This document shows, in pieces, positions 1 to 10,048 of a stretch of DNA of 32,500 nt. The DNA comes from Actinidia chinensis (lineage: Eukaryota; Streptophyta; Magnoliopsida; Ericales; Actinidiaceae): the NCBI GenBank assembly GCA_009663005.1, contig VIGQ01001031.1:1-32500 (forward strand). The letters run 5' to 3'. Below the pieces are notes generated by a model. That model was not told where the DNA came from. It saw only the letters and a program-made list of their open reading frames with translations, and did no database searches. A program made the translations under genes and the position numbers. Every line of letters starts with the position of its first letter. The stretch's first letter is position 1.

Positions 1-720
1 AAAAGTTAATGGCATTGCGTTTTCTTTTGGAATCCGGTTTTAGTAGAAGTTAGTGAATGCCGAAAATGATCCACATTCATCCATCCTTGATCTCTTGGGG
101 ACAGACAAGTGGAATTGACGAAGAGGGATGCTATGGTTGCGCTTCTGGAGAGCGATGAGGAAGTTTTGTTAAAAGTCTTTCTAGAAGATATAGAGGTTAG
201 CAATGCTCTCAATTATATATAGATATATATATATATATATATTGGGAATCCATGTTTATGCCAACGTTATGAGTGTTCAATATCAATGGATAAACTGGTT
301 TTTTTGAAGGCTACCGGTCTAGTTGGGTTAAGTTGACAGAGTAACTAAATCAAGAACATAGTCATGGGTCATAGCTCGAAAAAATATGGAGGATTTCAGA
401 TTAATTCGTTGCATTGATGGTTTATTCGATGTATGAAGATGCCCAAGGGACCGTTCCTGATCCGTACTGAGTTCCCCCGTTTAAGTTTTAATTTTGCTCC
501 TTTTGTTTAGTTCAAGAGGAGGGGATGTTTTTTTCTTTGTATTGAGACTGAGAATTGTTTTGATTTATGTTTACTCAAGTATATTGGGGTTTGATTGTTG
601 GATCTGTCAACATTTTGGTGGGAATAGGACATGATGGACCAGCGGGCTTGAGCTGCTGTGTGCCAGCCTAGTTGGGATATACTCCTTTTGGCAATTATTT
701 TCTTTTTCTCATAAGAAAAA
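1..720 (+). mobile_element. LINE ORF2 3' end and 3' tail, decayed (copy 1)
   Basis: This is a paralogue of 22040-22442 plus 23615-23835, without the solo LTR present there. The plus strand encodes broken pieces of the segment that precedes the zinc-knuckle end of plant LINE ORF2 proteins; in the second copy it reads WLLESDEDFLLKSFYEVI. The stretch at about 640-715 (rich in GCTGTGTGCCAGCCTAGTTG, then ATAAGAAAAATGG) resembles the 3' untranslated end of plant L1 elements. The frame is broken by many indels. The left end lies outside the window. The LINE assignment rests on the protein motif and is an inference; no poly(A) tail or target duplication was identified. Confidence 0.5.
218..242. repeat. 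(AT)n microsatellite
   Basis: A pure TA/AT dinucleotide run interrupts the LINE-derived block. The paralogue at about 22263-22280 has a shorter AT run at the same place. Confidence 0.9.
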
Positions 721-1470
721 TGGTGGAATATTCAATGTTATTGCCCTAATTCTTTAAAGAACTTGATGTTATGGTTATTCACATGTCTTAGTTGTAAGAA
801 CTCTTGAAACTCTACTTTCTTTATCATGCATTGATCTAGGCCTTTAGGCCCAGTGATTTTTACCCTAATTAGATTCTTTTTCTTTTCTCATACTAAATCT
901 TTGATAAATACACAGCCTAAGCTTTATAGTTAGACACATCTAGGAGACTTACCAAGGGGGGGGGGAAATGCAGAGGATGCATGTAGTATTATGATTAAGG
1001 GGTTCTAGTCTTAAAAACCTCTGAATCATTCTCTCTGTCATGCACCAAATAGCATAGACCAAAAGTCGAATAATTATCTGAAACGCAAGAACTAAAAGGA
1101 AGACAGTTGATGACCAATCTTTGGCATCTCAAAACGCTCTCTCCAACCTAAAAAAAAGCGGAGCCGACAATATTATAACAAGTTGTTAAAAATTTTTAAC
1201 ACAAAAATTGCAGCACGGAAGCTATAAATTGCGTCCCTGTAGTTTGCCCATAGTTTTTTGGAAAGCTTTCACTCCGTCAAAATTTTCACAGAATTTAAAC
1301 GGATGGACCGATATTGAAATTAAATCAAAACTAAAGGTGTTATGTTAATTGTTTAAAATTAAAATATGAGAACCAAAAGTGCAACTAATCACAATCCAAG
1401 GATAATGGTGAACATACGCTTAAATTTTACCCAATTTTTCAACCAAATTTCGCACTTGGTTTTGAAATTT
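721..1470. repeat. Duplicated non-coding block, paralogue of about 23836-24560
   Basis: The order of recognisable segments matches 23836-24560 throughout, with many small indels. A minus-strand frame in the second copy (23855-24052) reads through 65 residues but is broken here, so I do not call it a gene. The segment around 1230-1290 (a 'gtccctgtagtttg' phrase, then 'cactccgtc' and 'aacgg') resembles the ends of common plant TIR repeats. A ten-base G run at 956-965 is absent from the paralogue. No gene is seen. Confidence 0.6.
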
Positions 1471-1619
1471 TTGGACAATATCTTGCCTCTTGGACGGTGA
1501 TTAGTATTTCTTTAAGTTGTTAAAAATAATTTTAGTAAATTAATTATTTTAAATATACAGAAATTAGAAAAATAAATTTTAAAAAATATTATAAAGAATT
1601 ATTGAAAAAATCGTACATG

Positions 1620-1960
1620 AAAGTCTACTTTAGATTCTATATTCAGAAACTTACCCTTAGAAAACTCAATTCGTCAATCTCCAGTTCCAAGCTTCAAAAG
1701 AACCTGTTAAACAATCTAATGTGATCAAACAGCTTTTCCATGGCACCAATCAAAACATACTTACGAACATAATCTTATATTAGCGATGGGAAAGACAAAT
1801 CTTATTCTTTAAAATAAGATATTATTTCTCATTAGGATTAGTCAGCGGTGGGTATTGATAATGTTTAGAGTATTTGAGTTGAGAGCATTTTTCCTTGATG
1901 AGAAGGAAGGCATTGCATTTCACACATGAGCTTTCTAAAAGGAAAAATGCTATCTTAAGA
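1620..1960. other. Copy-specific insertion of about 330 bp in block alpha I
   Basis: Block alpha copies II to IV run directly from the AT-rich 'aaaatattataaag' portion to 'aaaatctatagagaaaattc'. Here about 330 bp of less AT-rich sequence is interposed. I see no TIR, poly(A) or coding signal in it, so its nature is unknown. Confidence 0.4.
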
Positions 1961-2606
1961 AAAATCTATAGAGAAAATTCTATGAAAATAATGTGATGGA
2001 TGTATTTTAGTAAACTAGTGTGAAGGTACGTGCAATGCACTTAGTGGGTTTGCTAATTTGGATTTGGGCCATTGTATTGTCATATAATGTTCATCTATAT
2101 TATGCCCGGCAATTTTTGTGACGAAATAATTTTTTTAAAATTATTTTTGTCATTGTTTTTAATTTTTGGATCAATTTTTAAATTTTTTTCAATTCATATT
2201 TCATTACAGAAATTGATAAAAATAAACATATTTTTTTAAAAAAAATAATAAAATCTAAATTATTTTAAAATTTACAAAATAAAGAATTCAAATCATCTAA
2301 ATAAGGCTCGTGGTGAGACTCACAAGTTTGCACAACTTGTATAATCAGTGGAGAAGAGGAAAAGTTGGCCCAAAGACTATTATTACTCCCTATGAATTTA
2401 TTTGTCCACTTTTCAGAGGTTTTAAACGTGGATATAAAGAAGAAAATTCGCCCAAAATATTAAAATTAAAAGCAAAAAGATTCCTCTGCATATATATAAG
2501 ACTAATTTGTAATGGTTTGAGAACTTTCTCCGCTATATATATCCAACAATTTTTTTTAAAGAAATGTTGAACTGCAATAGATGCATCAGAAAGAACAAAT
2601 AAAGAA

Positions 2607-3170
2607 GGTAAATATTGCACATACCTTCCCCTGAGGTTGTAGTTAAAGTCCAGATTCCCCTGAGGTCCGGTTAATACATGTCCCTCCTGAGGTTTTTTAA
2701 ATACATCAATATAGGCCCCTACGTTAGTCAAATGTTAAAATAATTAAGAATATTTCTTCCTTCTGCTGGACCTCAACCCTAATGAAAAATTTCACATTGC
2801 CAATTTGCCCCTCAAACATCCTCTAAGCTTTTTATGTGCTAATCGAATTTTAAACTAACACCTGCACATCCGCCATTAAACCCACCGAAGAGGAAGAGGA
2901 ACGGAAGGTGAGTGTTGAGAGAGTATTGGTTTTGGTGAGGAAAATAAGAGGAGGAGGGAATAAGGTGAAGGACTGAAAGATTAAGGGTTGGTGAGGGGGA
3001 AACATTGAGAGAAGGAAGAGAAATAAGGGATATGAGGGTAATTAGTATTTGAAGTTTTTCTATCAAGGTGTTTAAAAGACAGAACTCTGATATGAGAGAA
3101 ATGTATTTCCAGGACCTCAGGGGGGAACTGCCTTAATCACAAACCTCAGCGAAGTATGTGTTTATTTTAC
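2607..3170. mobile_element. TIR element (non-autonomous), full-length copy in block alpha I
   Basis: The left end begins GGTAAATATTGCACATACC and runs into CCCCTGAGGTTG. The right end, read on the minus strand, begins GTAAAATAAACACATACTTC and runs into GCTGAGGTTTGTG. Both arms then carry a further 'CCCCTGAGGTCC' phrase. Related copies sit at the same relative place at 16900-17253 and 31266-31445, while copy II of block alpha (around 11460) has none. There is no transposase frame. The flanks are A-rich, so the target duplication cannot be defined. A Mutator-like origin is a guess. Confidence 0.6.
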
Positions 3171-3526
3171 AAAAAAAAAATCATGGTATTTTTTTGGAAG
3201 GTAATTACGACCAATAGATTGCTCTTGGAGTGAATGCTCAAGCACTTGGACTTAGAGGCCCATTTAAATATGGCTGTGAGGCCGACACTAAATCATGGGC
3301 TTAAACCTACATCTAAATATGGGCTATGAGGAGAAAGTTATAGTAATATGTGGGCCTTGAGCCCAATCACCGGATTTCCATCCAGAGCGACTGCCACCAC
3401 CGGCCCCGCCAAACCCAAAACCTCTGGGGCGAGCCACACGTGAACACTTTGGTACCAAGGTGGTCTTTTCACACTCCATTTTTTGAGTATGGCCCAACTC
3501 ATTTTAAATTTACAAATGGAAAATGC

Positions 3527-3702
3527 TATGGGTACACCCTTTTGGGTACCCCAATTGCACACCTAAAAGAGAGAGGGACACAAGGGAGTGGGTGTGGGAC
3601 CCCTCAAGTGTGTGGAGTCCACCCCAAATGTGTGGGACTCACTTTCCTTGTGTCTCTCTCTCCTATGTGTGCAATTGGGGTACCCAAAAGAGTGTATCCA
3701 TA
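3527..3702. mobile_element. Foldback MITE, 176 bp, TA-flanked
   Basis: The two ends form a long inverted repeat. The left arm reads TGGGTACACCCTTTTGGGTA and the right arm, on the minus strand, reads TGGATACACTCTTTTGGGTA. The match then continues through CCCCAATTGCACAC and an AGAGAGAG..GACACAAGG stretch, giving arms of about 65 bp. Both sides are bounded by TA. The overlapping short frames on either strand are products of the palindrome and not genes. The TA duplication would suit a Tc1/mariner-type element, but the TIR is not a classic Stowaway end. Confidence 0.8.
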
Positions 3703-4679
3703 ACACTACTCTTTACAAATACATCTCAATATACAAAACACTTTAATACAAAAATACGTACAAGCATTTCCTTTTCAATACTAAAATCACACAGTTTTAC
3801 TTCATTACATCTCAAATTAATTATTAAAACTTAAAACTTTAAAATAAACCTCTCCTTTACTGTGAACCCCATATCGGAAAATCATTGCGATCTGCACCAC
3901 CAAAGCTAACGCCAACCTTGACCAATGCACACATCTTGTATTAGGGGTCTCACTCGCAACTACGATAGTTAAGAATGAATTCTGAATTGTTCACACTATG
4001 ATATGAATAAAGATTTTAAAATGTTTAATACATACGATCTAAACAAAGTTCTAACAATTGATTATGGAATCGTTCACACTTACAAGTATAAGCAAAGATT
4101 TTGTTCAATTAAAGTATGAGCCAATAGTAAGTTTGTTAACACTCACGAGTTTGAAGAAAGTTCTAAGAGTTGGGATCTAATTTATTTTTTTATTACGCTT
4201 ACAATTTATGAATAATTATTTTTCATTCTTCTCTGTATATAATGAAAACAAATTGGACGAATGTTCATTTTTTCGATTAATGAAACAAAAATATTTGTTC
4301 ACACTTAATGTTATTACAATTATTTTTTATTCATTGATGTATAACATAAACAAGTGACGAATGTAGTCAAGCCATACCCGACCTATACCTGATTGAGTAT
4401 TTCACCCCTCCCCACACCCACCTCCATCGAATGAAAAATTGAATAAAACTCATATCCAAAACGACCAATTTTTTTGGGCCCCCGTCAAGTTTAGGCGAAA
4501 TTTCCAACCCTATTGGGAGCGATTAGAAACTATTTGAATATGCTTTATTCTTTTTGGGAATAATTAGGTGGCCTAATCACAATAATTAGAATATTGCAGG
4601 TCAAATAGGATGCACTTATTAAAATAAGGGACCTAAAGCAATTATAGTTATAAGAGCCCAACTCAGTCAAGACCCTCTT
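3703..4679. other. AT-rich intergenic stretch with weak degenerate repeats
   Basis: No gene is seen. Between about 3985 and 4330 a phrase like 'gttcacac(tt)' followed by 'caaagatttt/caaagttct' recurs four or five times at irregular 60-95 bp spacing, which looks like an old, badly decayed tandem repeat. From about 4515 to 4680 the sequence is unrelated to the other blocks. Confidence 0.35.
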
Positions 4680-5260
4680 GCATCGTATGCGATTTAAACG
4701 TCTCTCTCACCTAGGGATCTCTCTCTCTCTTCTCCCTCGCCGGATACCACTCCTTCGATCACCACGCCTGTGACCACCGCCGCACCACCGCGCGACCACC
4801 AGCACCCTCCTCTATCTCTCTATCTCCGGTTTACTCTCTCTCTCTCTCCCCCCCACATACACCACTGCACCACCGCCGCGACCACCACAGCACCACCACC
4901 ATCATTTCCCCCTTTCCCTTTTCTCCACTTCCGCGTTTTCTCTAAATTTTTCCTTTTGCCCTAAATTTTTCTCTTATTTGACGAAATGGGTCTGCCTCCA
5001 TGTGCTCAGTTGGAACCGGGACACCGTGGATTCGGTTGATTGTGATAACATTGGTTTTCGGGTCGCACTCTTTAACTTGATTTATAAATTTTGTAAAGAT
5101 AAAAAAAAAAATATGAAATACATATTTAATTGATTGATGATTAGGCTAATTAAATAAATAGTAAGAAAGTTTAACTGATTAGTTTAATTTATGATTAGCC
5201 GCGTGGATAAATTATTTATTTTGTGACCAAATTTACATTGTTATGTTACCCGACCATGAT
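4680..5260 (+). repeat. Leader-like block B, copy I (CT-rich, then ACC/GCC-rich)
   Basis: This stretch is clearly less AT-rich than its surroundings: TCTC repeats, then ACCACC/GCCGC repeats, a CCCTAAATTTTTC segment and TTGACGAAATGG. It looks like the 5' untranslated region and start of a plant transcript on the plus strand. It is paralogous to 19440-19960. A 64-codon frame at 4770-4964 is not preserved in the second copy, so it is not called. It lies 3' of, and convergent with, the DUF247 pseudogene. It could be a captured gene fragment or part of a transposon; I cannot decide. Confidence 0.5.
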
Positions 5261-5975
5261 TAGCGAGTTGGTAAATTATTTAATTATTGAAAAAGTACGT
5301 GATTAATCTTTAAATGTTAGCAAAGTGGACCTTAATTTAAAATTTATTTGATTATTTGTTTAAATATTGGTTGAGTGTGCCTTAGTTTCAAATTTAATTG
5401 GTTAGTTGTTTAAATGTTGAATGGGAGGGCCATAATTGTTAAAAAAACAGCCCCTGTCTACGAGATCTTTATGGTGTAGATGAGGAACTAATGTTTTTAA
5501 TGTATTTAGTTTAGATTTTTGAGATTGATTCCAATAAAATTGTATATCTTTTTGAGACCCTTTATTTTTATTTAATTTTTTGAAACGTTTTAAATCTATA
5601 ACCGTATTTGTTTTTCTTTGATTACAAAATAGATGTATACATAAAATCTTTGTGTCTATCACTTGAGATATTTTATCTAAGAAACGTACTAGATATACGT
5701 ACCGAAATAGTCGTGCTACTCTAACATAGATTAAGCCGCATTGTAATCACACTGAGTTTTTTAGGGTGGATTCGAACCCCTACCTTTCCCCATACTTGAA
5801 TCTCTAAGAATTCAATTAATTTGTTTTCTTAATTTTTATATATTTACACTTTTTACCCAAATTTTTATCTAAATTAATTTAAAAACTAAATTTGAATTTA
5901 TGCAACGTAACCCTTTGATCCCTAAGTACACAACTTAGCTAATTTTACATAATAAATCTTTATTTTTTATTTGTC
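5261..5975. other. AT-rich intergenic stretch
   Basis: No gene or clear repeat is seen. One GGTTCGAATCC-like sequence on the minus strand (about 5767-5785) resembles a Pol III B box, but no A box could be placed at the right distance. The short frame at 5402-5662 has low-complexity composition and no counterpart near the second DUF247 copy. Confidence 0.4.
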
Positions 5976-5977
5976 AC

Positions 5978-6075
5978 CCAATGATCGGTGTAATGGTAGT
6001 CACCTTGACTTAGCCACCATGGGCCTCATGAAGCCTTTGGTTTTTGGTTTGAGGTTTAACTCTCATCCGTGTGTT
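5978..6075 (+). mobile_element. tRNA-related SINE-like fragment
   Basis: A sequence resembling a Pol III A box (GGTGTAATGGTAGTCA, about 5987-6002) is followed some 50 bp later by a B-box-like GAGGTTTAACTCTCATCC. The same A-box-like segment recurs beside the second DUF247 copy at about 20005-20030. There is no tRNA cloverleaf, so it is not a tRNA gene. A SINE head that predates the duplication fits best, but both boxes are degenerate. Confidence 0.35.
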
Positions 6076-6381
6076 ATAAAAACCTGTGTTGGGCATATGG
6101 TACTTTTTTCAGCCCAGAATTAAACAGACCACCATTTGTAGACGGTGAATTGATCCTCAAATTAATCGGTCTAGTGAACCAGACATCAAGTTACGAAAAT
6201 TAAAGATTACTGATCTACACAAAATGAAGGCGGTATTTACTTAACTAAAAGACTTGAACCAAGTCTAAGCATCCACAAGTTAGTAGTTTAACATGATGTG
6301 GAAAGAAAAAGAAAGTACATGACAATCAATCTACTAAAGTAATACAAATATAAATACATATTCCCCCCAAAATAATTTTCC

Positions 6382-7706
6382 TCATTTACCAACTGATAAA
6401 ATGGAGCACAATCTGTTTGTATGAAAGGAGTGACAGGAGAATCGCAACGGCAACAATAGAATCACATACGCCATGGAGTCTGGAATAGTCACGTCTCAAG
6501 GGGCCTCCACACTTGTGCCAAGGTTTTTGCAGTAGCTTTACGCTTCGCAAATTTTCCGAAAAATTGTTTGAAATCTGTGTTCAAGAAAGTTTTCTAGCCG
6601 AGTTTGTTACTGAGATTCGATAAACCCTTGTCATTGTCACCTAGCCAATGTTAATAACTCTCACTTTCACAGATTACTCCACATCTTGGAAGAGTCGACG
6701 GATATCAGAACCGACATATTGAGTCATTTAAACGCATATTCTTAAGACAAAACAACCGCTCAAAGGCAAGACCGTTGGTTTTTCCGTATCCAACCTTCTG
6801 TGGTTATATTATTAAAAGTTTTGGGATTTCCAGAACACGCACTCTAAAGTTTACGTCAGTAGGTTTGTGCTTGAACTTGGCCTTAAACTTTATGGCCAGC
6901 ATTGTGGAGCCCCTCGCAGTAGCTGATTTTACAAACTCTCCAAGTTCTTTGACTGTGAGTGTTTTCTTGTTGTGTGAAAATTGCTTACGAGCTCAACAAA
7001 ATGCCTTCGCCCTCTATAATTAATATCGATGGAATTCCTGTCCTTTAGTTTGTCAACTCCCACTAAGATTTACAGGCAAAGCCAATGAAGGTAGGGGTCG
7101 ACTCACATTTTCTTTAAGCAACCCACTTTTGGACCATTTTCAAAAAGTTCGTGAGAACAAAAAATGGAATTGAATTTTCAAGCAGTAAAAAGTCCTGGAA
7201 TATGTCTAGAAACATCATTGGCTTCTTAAAAAAAACAATCACCTGAAGTTATTAGACTGGAATCCACGTCTTTAATTACAGGACTTCATGCTGAGGCGGC
7301 ATCCCAAGAATAATTTTCCACAAACTTTTACTGTCGAAGATGACGGTTTCTTCATAACATTCCTCAGGATTGATTTTTCCATTTCCTTGATAAACTCGAA
7401 AAGGTGCTCTAAAGTCTTCTGGCTGTGTTGTAGAAAAAATCTCTAGGTCCGTCCATTTTCTCTTTTTCCATGGTTTAGGTCGTCTTTGCCATGTGAAAAA
7501 GGGGGCCATCGAGACTTGTGACATGAGTGTAGGCTTCCTCTCGTTGACTAGTCTAAGTCTTTTGGGAACTCAAAGATGAAACAATTGGGAGATAGGGGAT
7601 ACAAGGTTGTCTACCTTTTCCTTGTAGAAGTGACTAGGCTTTGTATGTCAACAGAAGTGTCCATATTGCTTGTAGTTTTCCTCTCTTGCTGGATTACTTT
7701 TTCCAT
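6382..7706 (-). pseudogene. DUF247 (UPF0481) pseudogene, full-length but frame-broken, copy 1
   Basis: This is a relic of a plant DUF247 protein gene; such genes are usually intronless and about 430-450 codons long. The start at 7706 gives MEKVIQQERKTTSNMDTSVD, matching the start of copy 2 (MANANLGKERKRKSSNMDTS). Next come a 'PFFTWQRRPKPWKKRKW' stretch (the family's IGPFHHGK..L..ME..KW region) and 'ECYEETVIFDS' with 'IILGMPPQHEV' (the CY.E and EIILVDAAFVIEV region). At the 3' end are the WKATL..YF.TPW and membrane-anchor remnants. The reading frame changes several times and has early stops, for example just after QLFHL. The middle (6700-7250) is recognisable only by DNA similarity to copy 2. 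DUF247 proteins are membrane-anchored, most have unknown function, and some grass members act as self-incompatibility determinants. The copy looks non-functional. Confidence 0.85.
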
Positions 7707-8247
7707 TCTTGTAGTAACTTGATATGGGTTTTGTGGGATAACTGTAAACAGATGACAATCTTTGCATTTAATAAAAATTCTCAGGAGGAGCTCTTTAGTT
7801 GCTTTTGTTATCACTCAAGAAATCTGTAATGTGTCTCATATTGAAATTTGAGTTTTGGAAAAAGGTTATAATTTTGGGGAGGTTTTCTGTTATGCCATTT
7901 GCTGTACGTTTAAATAGGATCTCCATAGATGATAATGATCAATGAATGATGCTTTGAGCTGAAAATGGGAGATAGGTGTGGGGTTTTATGTTAAAACTTT
8001 CCTATTCTAACCTTTGTGCATCAATTGGAGCATTTGGATCTGAATTTAGTTACTCTTTTGTGCATTAGTAAGAGCTTTTGTCTGTATTTTATTGAAGTAG
8101 AAGAGAAATACCATTTCTAGTAGTGTAATTTTAAAACACTTCATAAATTGCCGAATAAATTACTCCATACTCACATGAGTGTGGGCTCCACACTATCACT
8201 TAGTTATGGGGCTCACAATTCATGGGAGTATGGAGTAATTCATTCCG
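7707..8247. repeat. 5' flank shared by the two DUF247 copies
   Basis: It matches 21463-21955 segment by segment, for example the 'ttaaaactttcctattcta' and 'ttgtgca' stretches. This shows that the duplicated unit extended about 500 bp upstream of the gene. Similarity ends just after the foldback MITE (8247 and about 21955). The region would have held the promoter; no convincing TATA box or other element can be singled out. Confidence 0.6.
8153..8247. mobile_element. Short foldback MITE (about 95 bp)
   Basis: The left arm AATAAATTACTCCATACTC is mirrored by GAGTATGGAGTAATTCATT on the right. The inner parts also pair imperfectly (CATGAGTGTGGGCTC and GGCTCACAATTCATG), giving a hairpin with a loop of about 20 bp. 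The same element, more decayed, lies at 21866-21955, so it was inserted before the DUF247 duplication. Confidence 0.75.
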
Positions 8248-8459
8248 AGTTATACGGATTTTTTGTTATAGTCCTTTGTATGAAGATATCGCGGTTAGCA
8301 TGTGCTCGCAAGTGGCTAGAAATATTGATGTAGAAAGGTCCGTCTCCTCCCCAGCGTGAATGCTTTGGTTGGCTACTACTCACATTGGGGATTGCTACAA
8401 GGGATGTACAATGAACAAGAGTAAGTTACCATCTGGTACTGATATCACTTGCTTGTCCC
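8248..8459. other. Short unassigned stretch
   Basis: It lies between the end of the DUF247-flank similarity and the next shared block. No supported feature is seen; the small frames at 8148-8333 and 8360-8596 overlap repeats and are not conserved. Confidence 0.4.
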
Positions 8460-8945
8460 TTTCCTTCTCAATATCATTAATTAAAATAAATAATTTTTCT
8501 TATTTTAAAAAATTAAATAATATTAAAATTTATTTTTTAAATATGTTTAGATTATATGTTAAAAGTACAATATACAAAGAGATATTCAGTATTTGAAATG
8601 CCATATAAGCTCATGTAAGCATATCCTTATGAATTGTAGAGCAAACGTTAGCACAATATACTTATCACACTATAAAAGCAGAACTAAACAAAAATAAGAG
8701 AGAGAAGGAAGGGAGGAGGCAAACCCTGCAAATCATTAGGGTAGAAATAACTCGGGACAGTGGCCTGCTGAAATAAACGTGGATTTGCGTTTCTGCTAAC
8801 TGCATGCATTGCTGTCTCTTTTTTTATAGACCCATTTCTCTACTTCAAGTCAGTCAAGTCAAGTGCCACTCTCTCTCCATGGTGATATTTGTGTGAACAC
8901 ATGATTGTGTGCATGGTACATAACAAATGGTGCACCTCCGTCACA
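8460..8945. repeat. Segmental repeat block gamma, copy I
   Basis: It is paralogous to about 24990-25440. Shared landmarks are 'ttattttttaaatatgttta', 'atgaattgtagagcaaacgt', a GA-rich run with 'ggaggcaaacc', 'cgtggatttg', 'tatagacccattt' and 'gtgtgaacac'. It is non-coding and lies immediately before the first composite block with membrane-anchor repeats. Confidence 0.6.
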
Positions 8946-9059
8946 CACTAACGTATATTTAATTATCTAGTGTGTGTGAAAGAAACGTACCATGCACCAA
9001 TAATTGTTTTAGGTTGAACCATGACTATTATTGGTGCATGATATGATATTATAGAGCAT

Positions 9060-9545
9060 ACTAGGTGAGCCACAAGAGAATCTCAGCAATGAGGGGCGGA
9101 GTCACGTGAGGGGCAACTAGGTCAATTTATCGTCATTGGAAACAAAAATAAAGATATTTTTTTAAATTATTATCATAAATACAATTTTTGACCCCCCACA
9201 AAAATTAGTAATTTGTCTAAATTTTATAAATTCACATTTTGACCCCCACTGAACAAAATTTTAGCATTTGCTTTTTTCCCCGCCTGTAACATAAATTCTA
9301 AATTCTGACTCTTTTGACCCCCACGATATTATTTTGGCTTCACCCCTGACAAACAACAGATATGATATGTCACAGAGGTTGAAAATAGTCACGACCCCCC
9401 CAACCCGGGGGAAAACCCGGACTGTTTTTGTGTGAAGGTGAGCAACAAAAGATTTCATTCATCCACAACAACAGATCGATAATGACTTCCGCCACGGAGG
9501 TGAGGTGAGAAACAAGAGAATCCTCCGGCCACAAATTTCAACCTT
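9060..9545 (-). pseudogene. Remnants of DUF247 membrane-anchor repeats (composite block 1)
   Basis: Degenerate copies of the module that on the minus strand encodes a TPWRVI..VV.AVILLL-type helix occur at about 9060-9090, 9355-9480 and 9480-9545. Recognition phrases on the plus strand are 'gtcacgactgttt', 'gtgaaggtgagcaac', 'gagaatctcagccacaacaaca' and 'gccacggag', here disrupted. The upstream DUF247 coding part seen in blocks 2 and 3 is missing. A GC-rich string at about 9395-9420 ('ccccaacccggggg') splits one unit. It is very decayed and only recognisable by comparison with 14456-14880 and 27698-28060. Confidence 0.5.
9091..9350. mobile_element. Non-autonomous TIR element ('GGGGCGGAG' ends) inside the anchor repeats
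   Basis: The left end AGGGGCGGAGTCACGTG is mirrored at the right by ATTTTGGCTTCACCCCTGA (minus strand: TCAGGGGTGAAGCC). The interior has repeated 'ttgacccccac' phrases. A related copy lies in composite block 2 at about 14241-14457; block 3 has none at the corresponding place. The ends resemble a widespread plant hAT-like or Mutator-like family. I could not define the target duplication. Confidence 0.55.
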
Positions 9546-9755
9546 GAATTAGACGGTGAAAGACTTATTATCAATTTTTTTTTATAGGCACACAGTTCAT
9601 AAACCTATAAATTTTTATGTGCTAATGAATGAATTTCAATGGTGATAATTTTTTGGCTTTTTTTATTTATTTAATTTTAATATCATAGGGTTTGGGAGAG
9701 GGGGTTGCAGGGTGATGGAGTAGGGTGGTGGTTGGGATTTGGTATTGCGGGTTTA
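9546..9755. repeat. Composite-block segment beta, copy 1
   Basis: It shares 'cataaacctataaattt', 'atgaatgaatttca' and 'gggtttggga' segments with about 15545-15725 and 29845-29965. It is non-coding. Confidence 0.55.
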
Positions 9756-10007
9756 GGCTCCGTTTGACACAACCAAGCTTTTTTTAGTTTTTTTTTCTGA
9801 CTTTTTTTTTTTGGGCTTAAAATGCAAAAAGTCATTAGAGTGGCTTTTTGCTTTTCTGATTTTTAACTTACTGTTTTTGCTTTAGATTTGAGCTAAAGCA
9901 AAGCCACAAAAGCAAAAAAATCAAAATTCTTTCTTTCTTAAATTCTTGGCCTTCTTGGTAACAAACTTAAAAAAAGCTTGACTTTTTAAGCATTACCAAA
10001 CGGAGCC
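9756..10007. mobile_element. Tourist-like (PIF/Harbinger) MITE, 252 bp, TTA target duplication
   Basis: The ends are GGCTCCGTTTG and, inverted, CAAACGGAGCC, and both sides are flanked by TTA (9753-9755 and 10008-10010). The paralogous block at about 15700 has the uninterrupted site (gggagTTAagatgagagcat), a direct empty-site test. A second member is at 28597-28829 at a different site, so the two are independent insertions. It is AT-rich inside with 'aagcaaaaa' runs and has no coding capacity. Confidence 0.85.
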
Positions 10008-10048
10008 TTACAGATTGAGGGCATTATGGATTTTTAATGTGTTTCGTA

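Larger units (their letters stand above)
1470..3360. repeat. Segmental repeat block alpha, copy I
   Basis: It shares an ordered set of segments with 10920-11480, 16080-17620 and 30340-31690. Landmarks are a 'ggacggtgattagtatttct' start, a 'ggcacgtgcaatgcac' segment, a 'gttcatctatattatg' segment and, near the end, a 'gtgggctttgag' segment. This copy contains a TIR element (2607-3170) and about 330 bp at 1620-1960 that the other copies lack. It is non-coding, and the small frames inside are not supported by conservation between copies. Confidence 0.7.

Noticed and set aside
2310..2731. Overlapping frames of 86 and 113 codons
   Set aside because: They are not conserved in the paralogous alpha copies at 16080 and 30340, and composition is A/T-driven (K, N, I, F, Y).
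3350..3703. Long overlapping frames on both strands at 3338-3834
   Set aside because: They run through the palindromic MITE at 3527-3702, which yields open frames on both strands by symmetry. There is no family resemblance.
4770..4964. 64-codon frame in the leader-like block
   Set aside because: It is composed of Ser/Pro/Thr/Ala low-complexity sequence from CT and ACC repeats and is broken in the paralogue at 19500-19670.
5767..5785. Minus-strand GGTTCGAATCC B-box-like sequence
   Set aside because: No A box lies at a suitable distance, and this alone is a common chance match.
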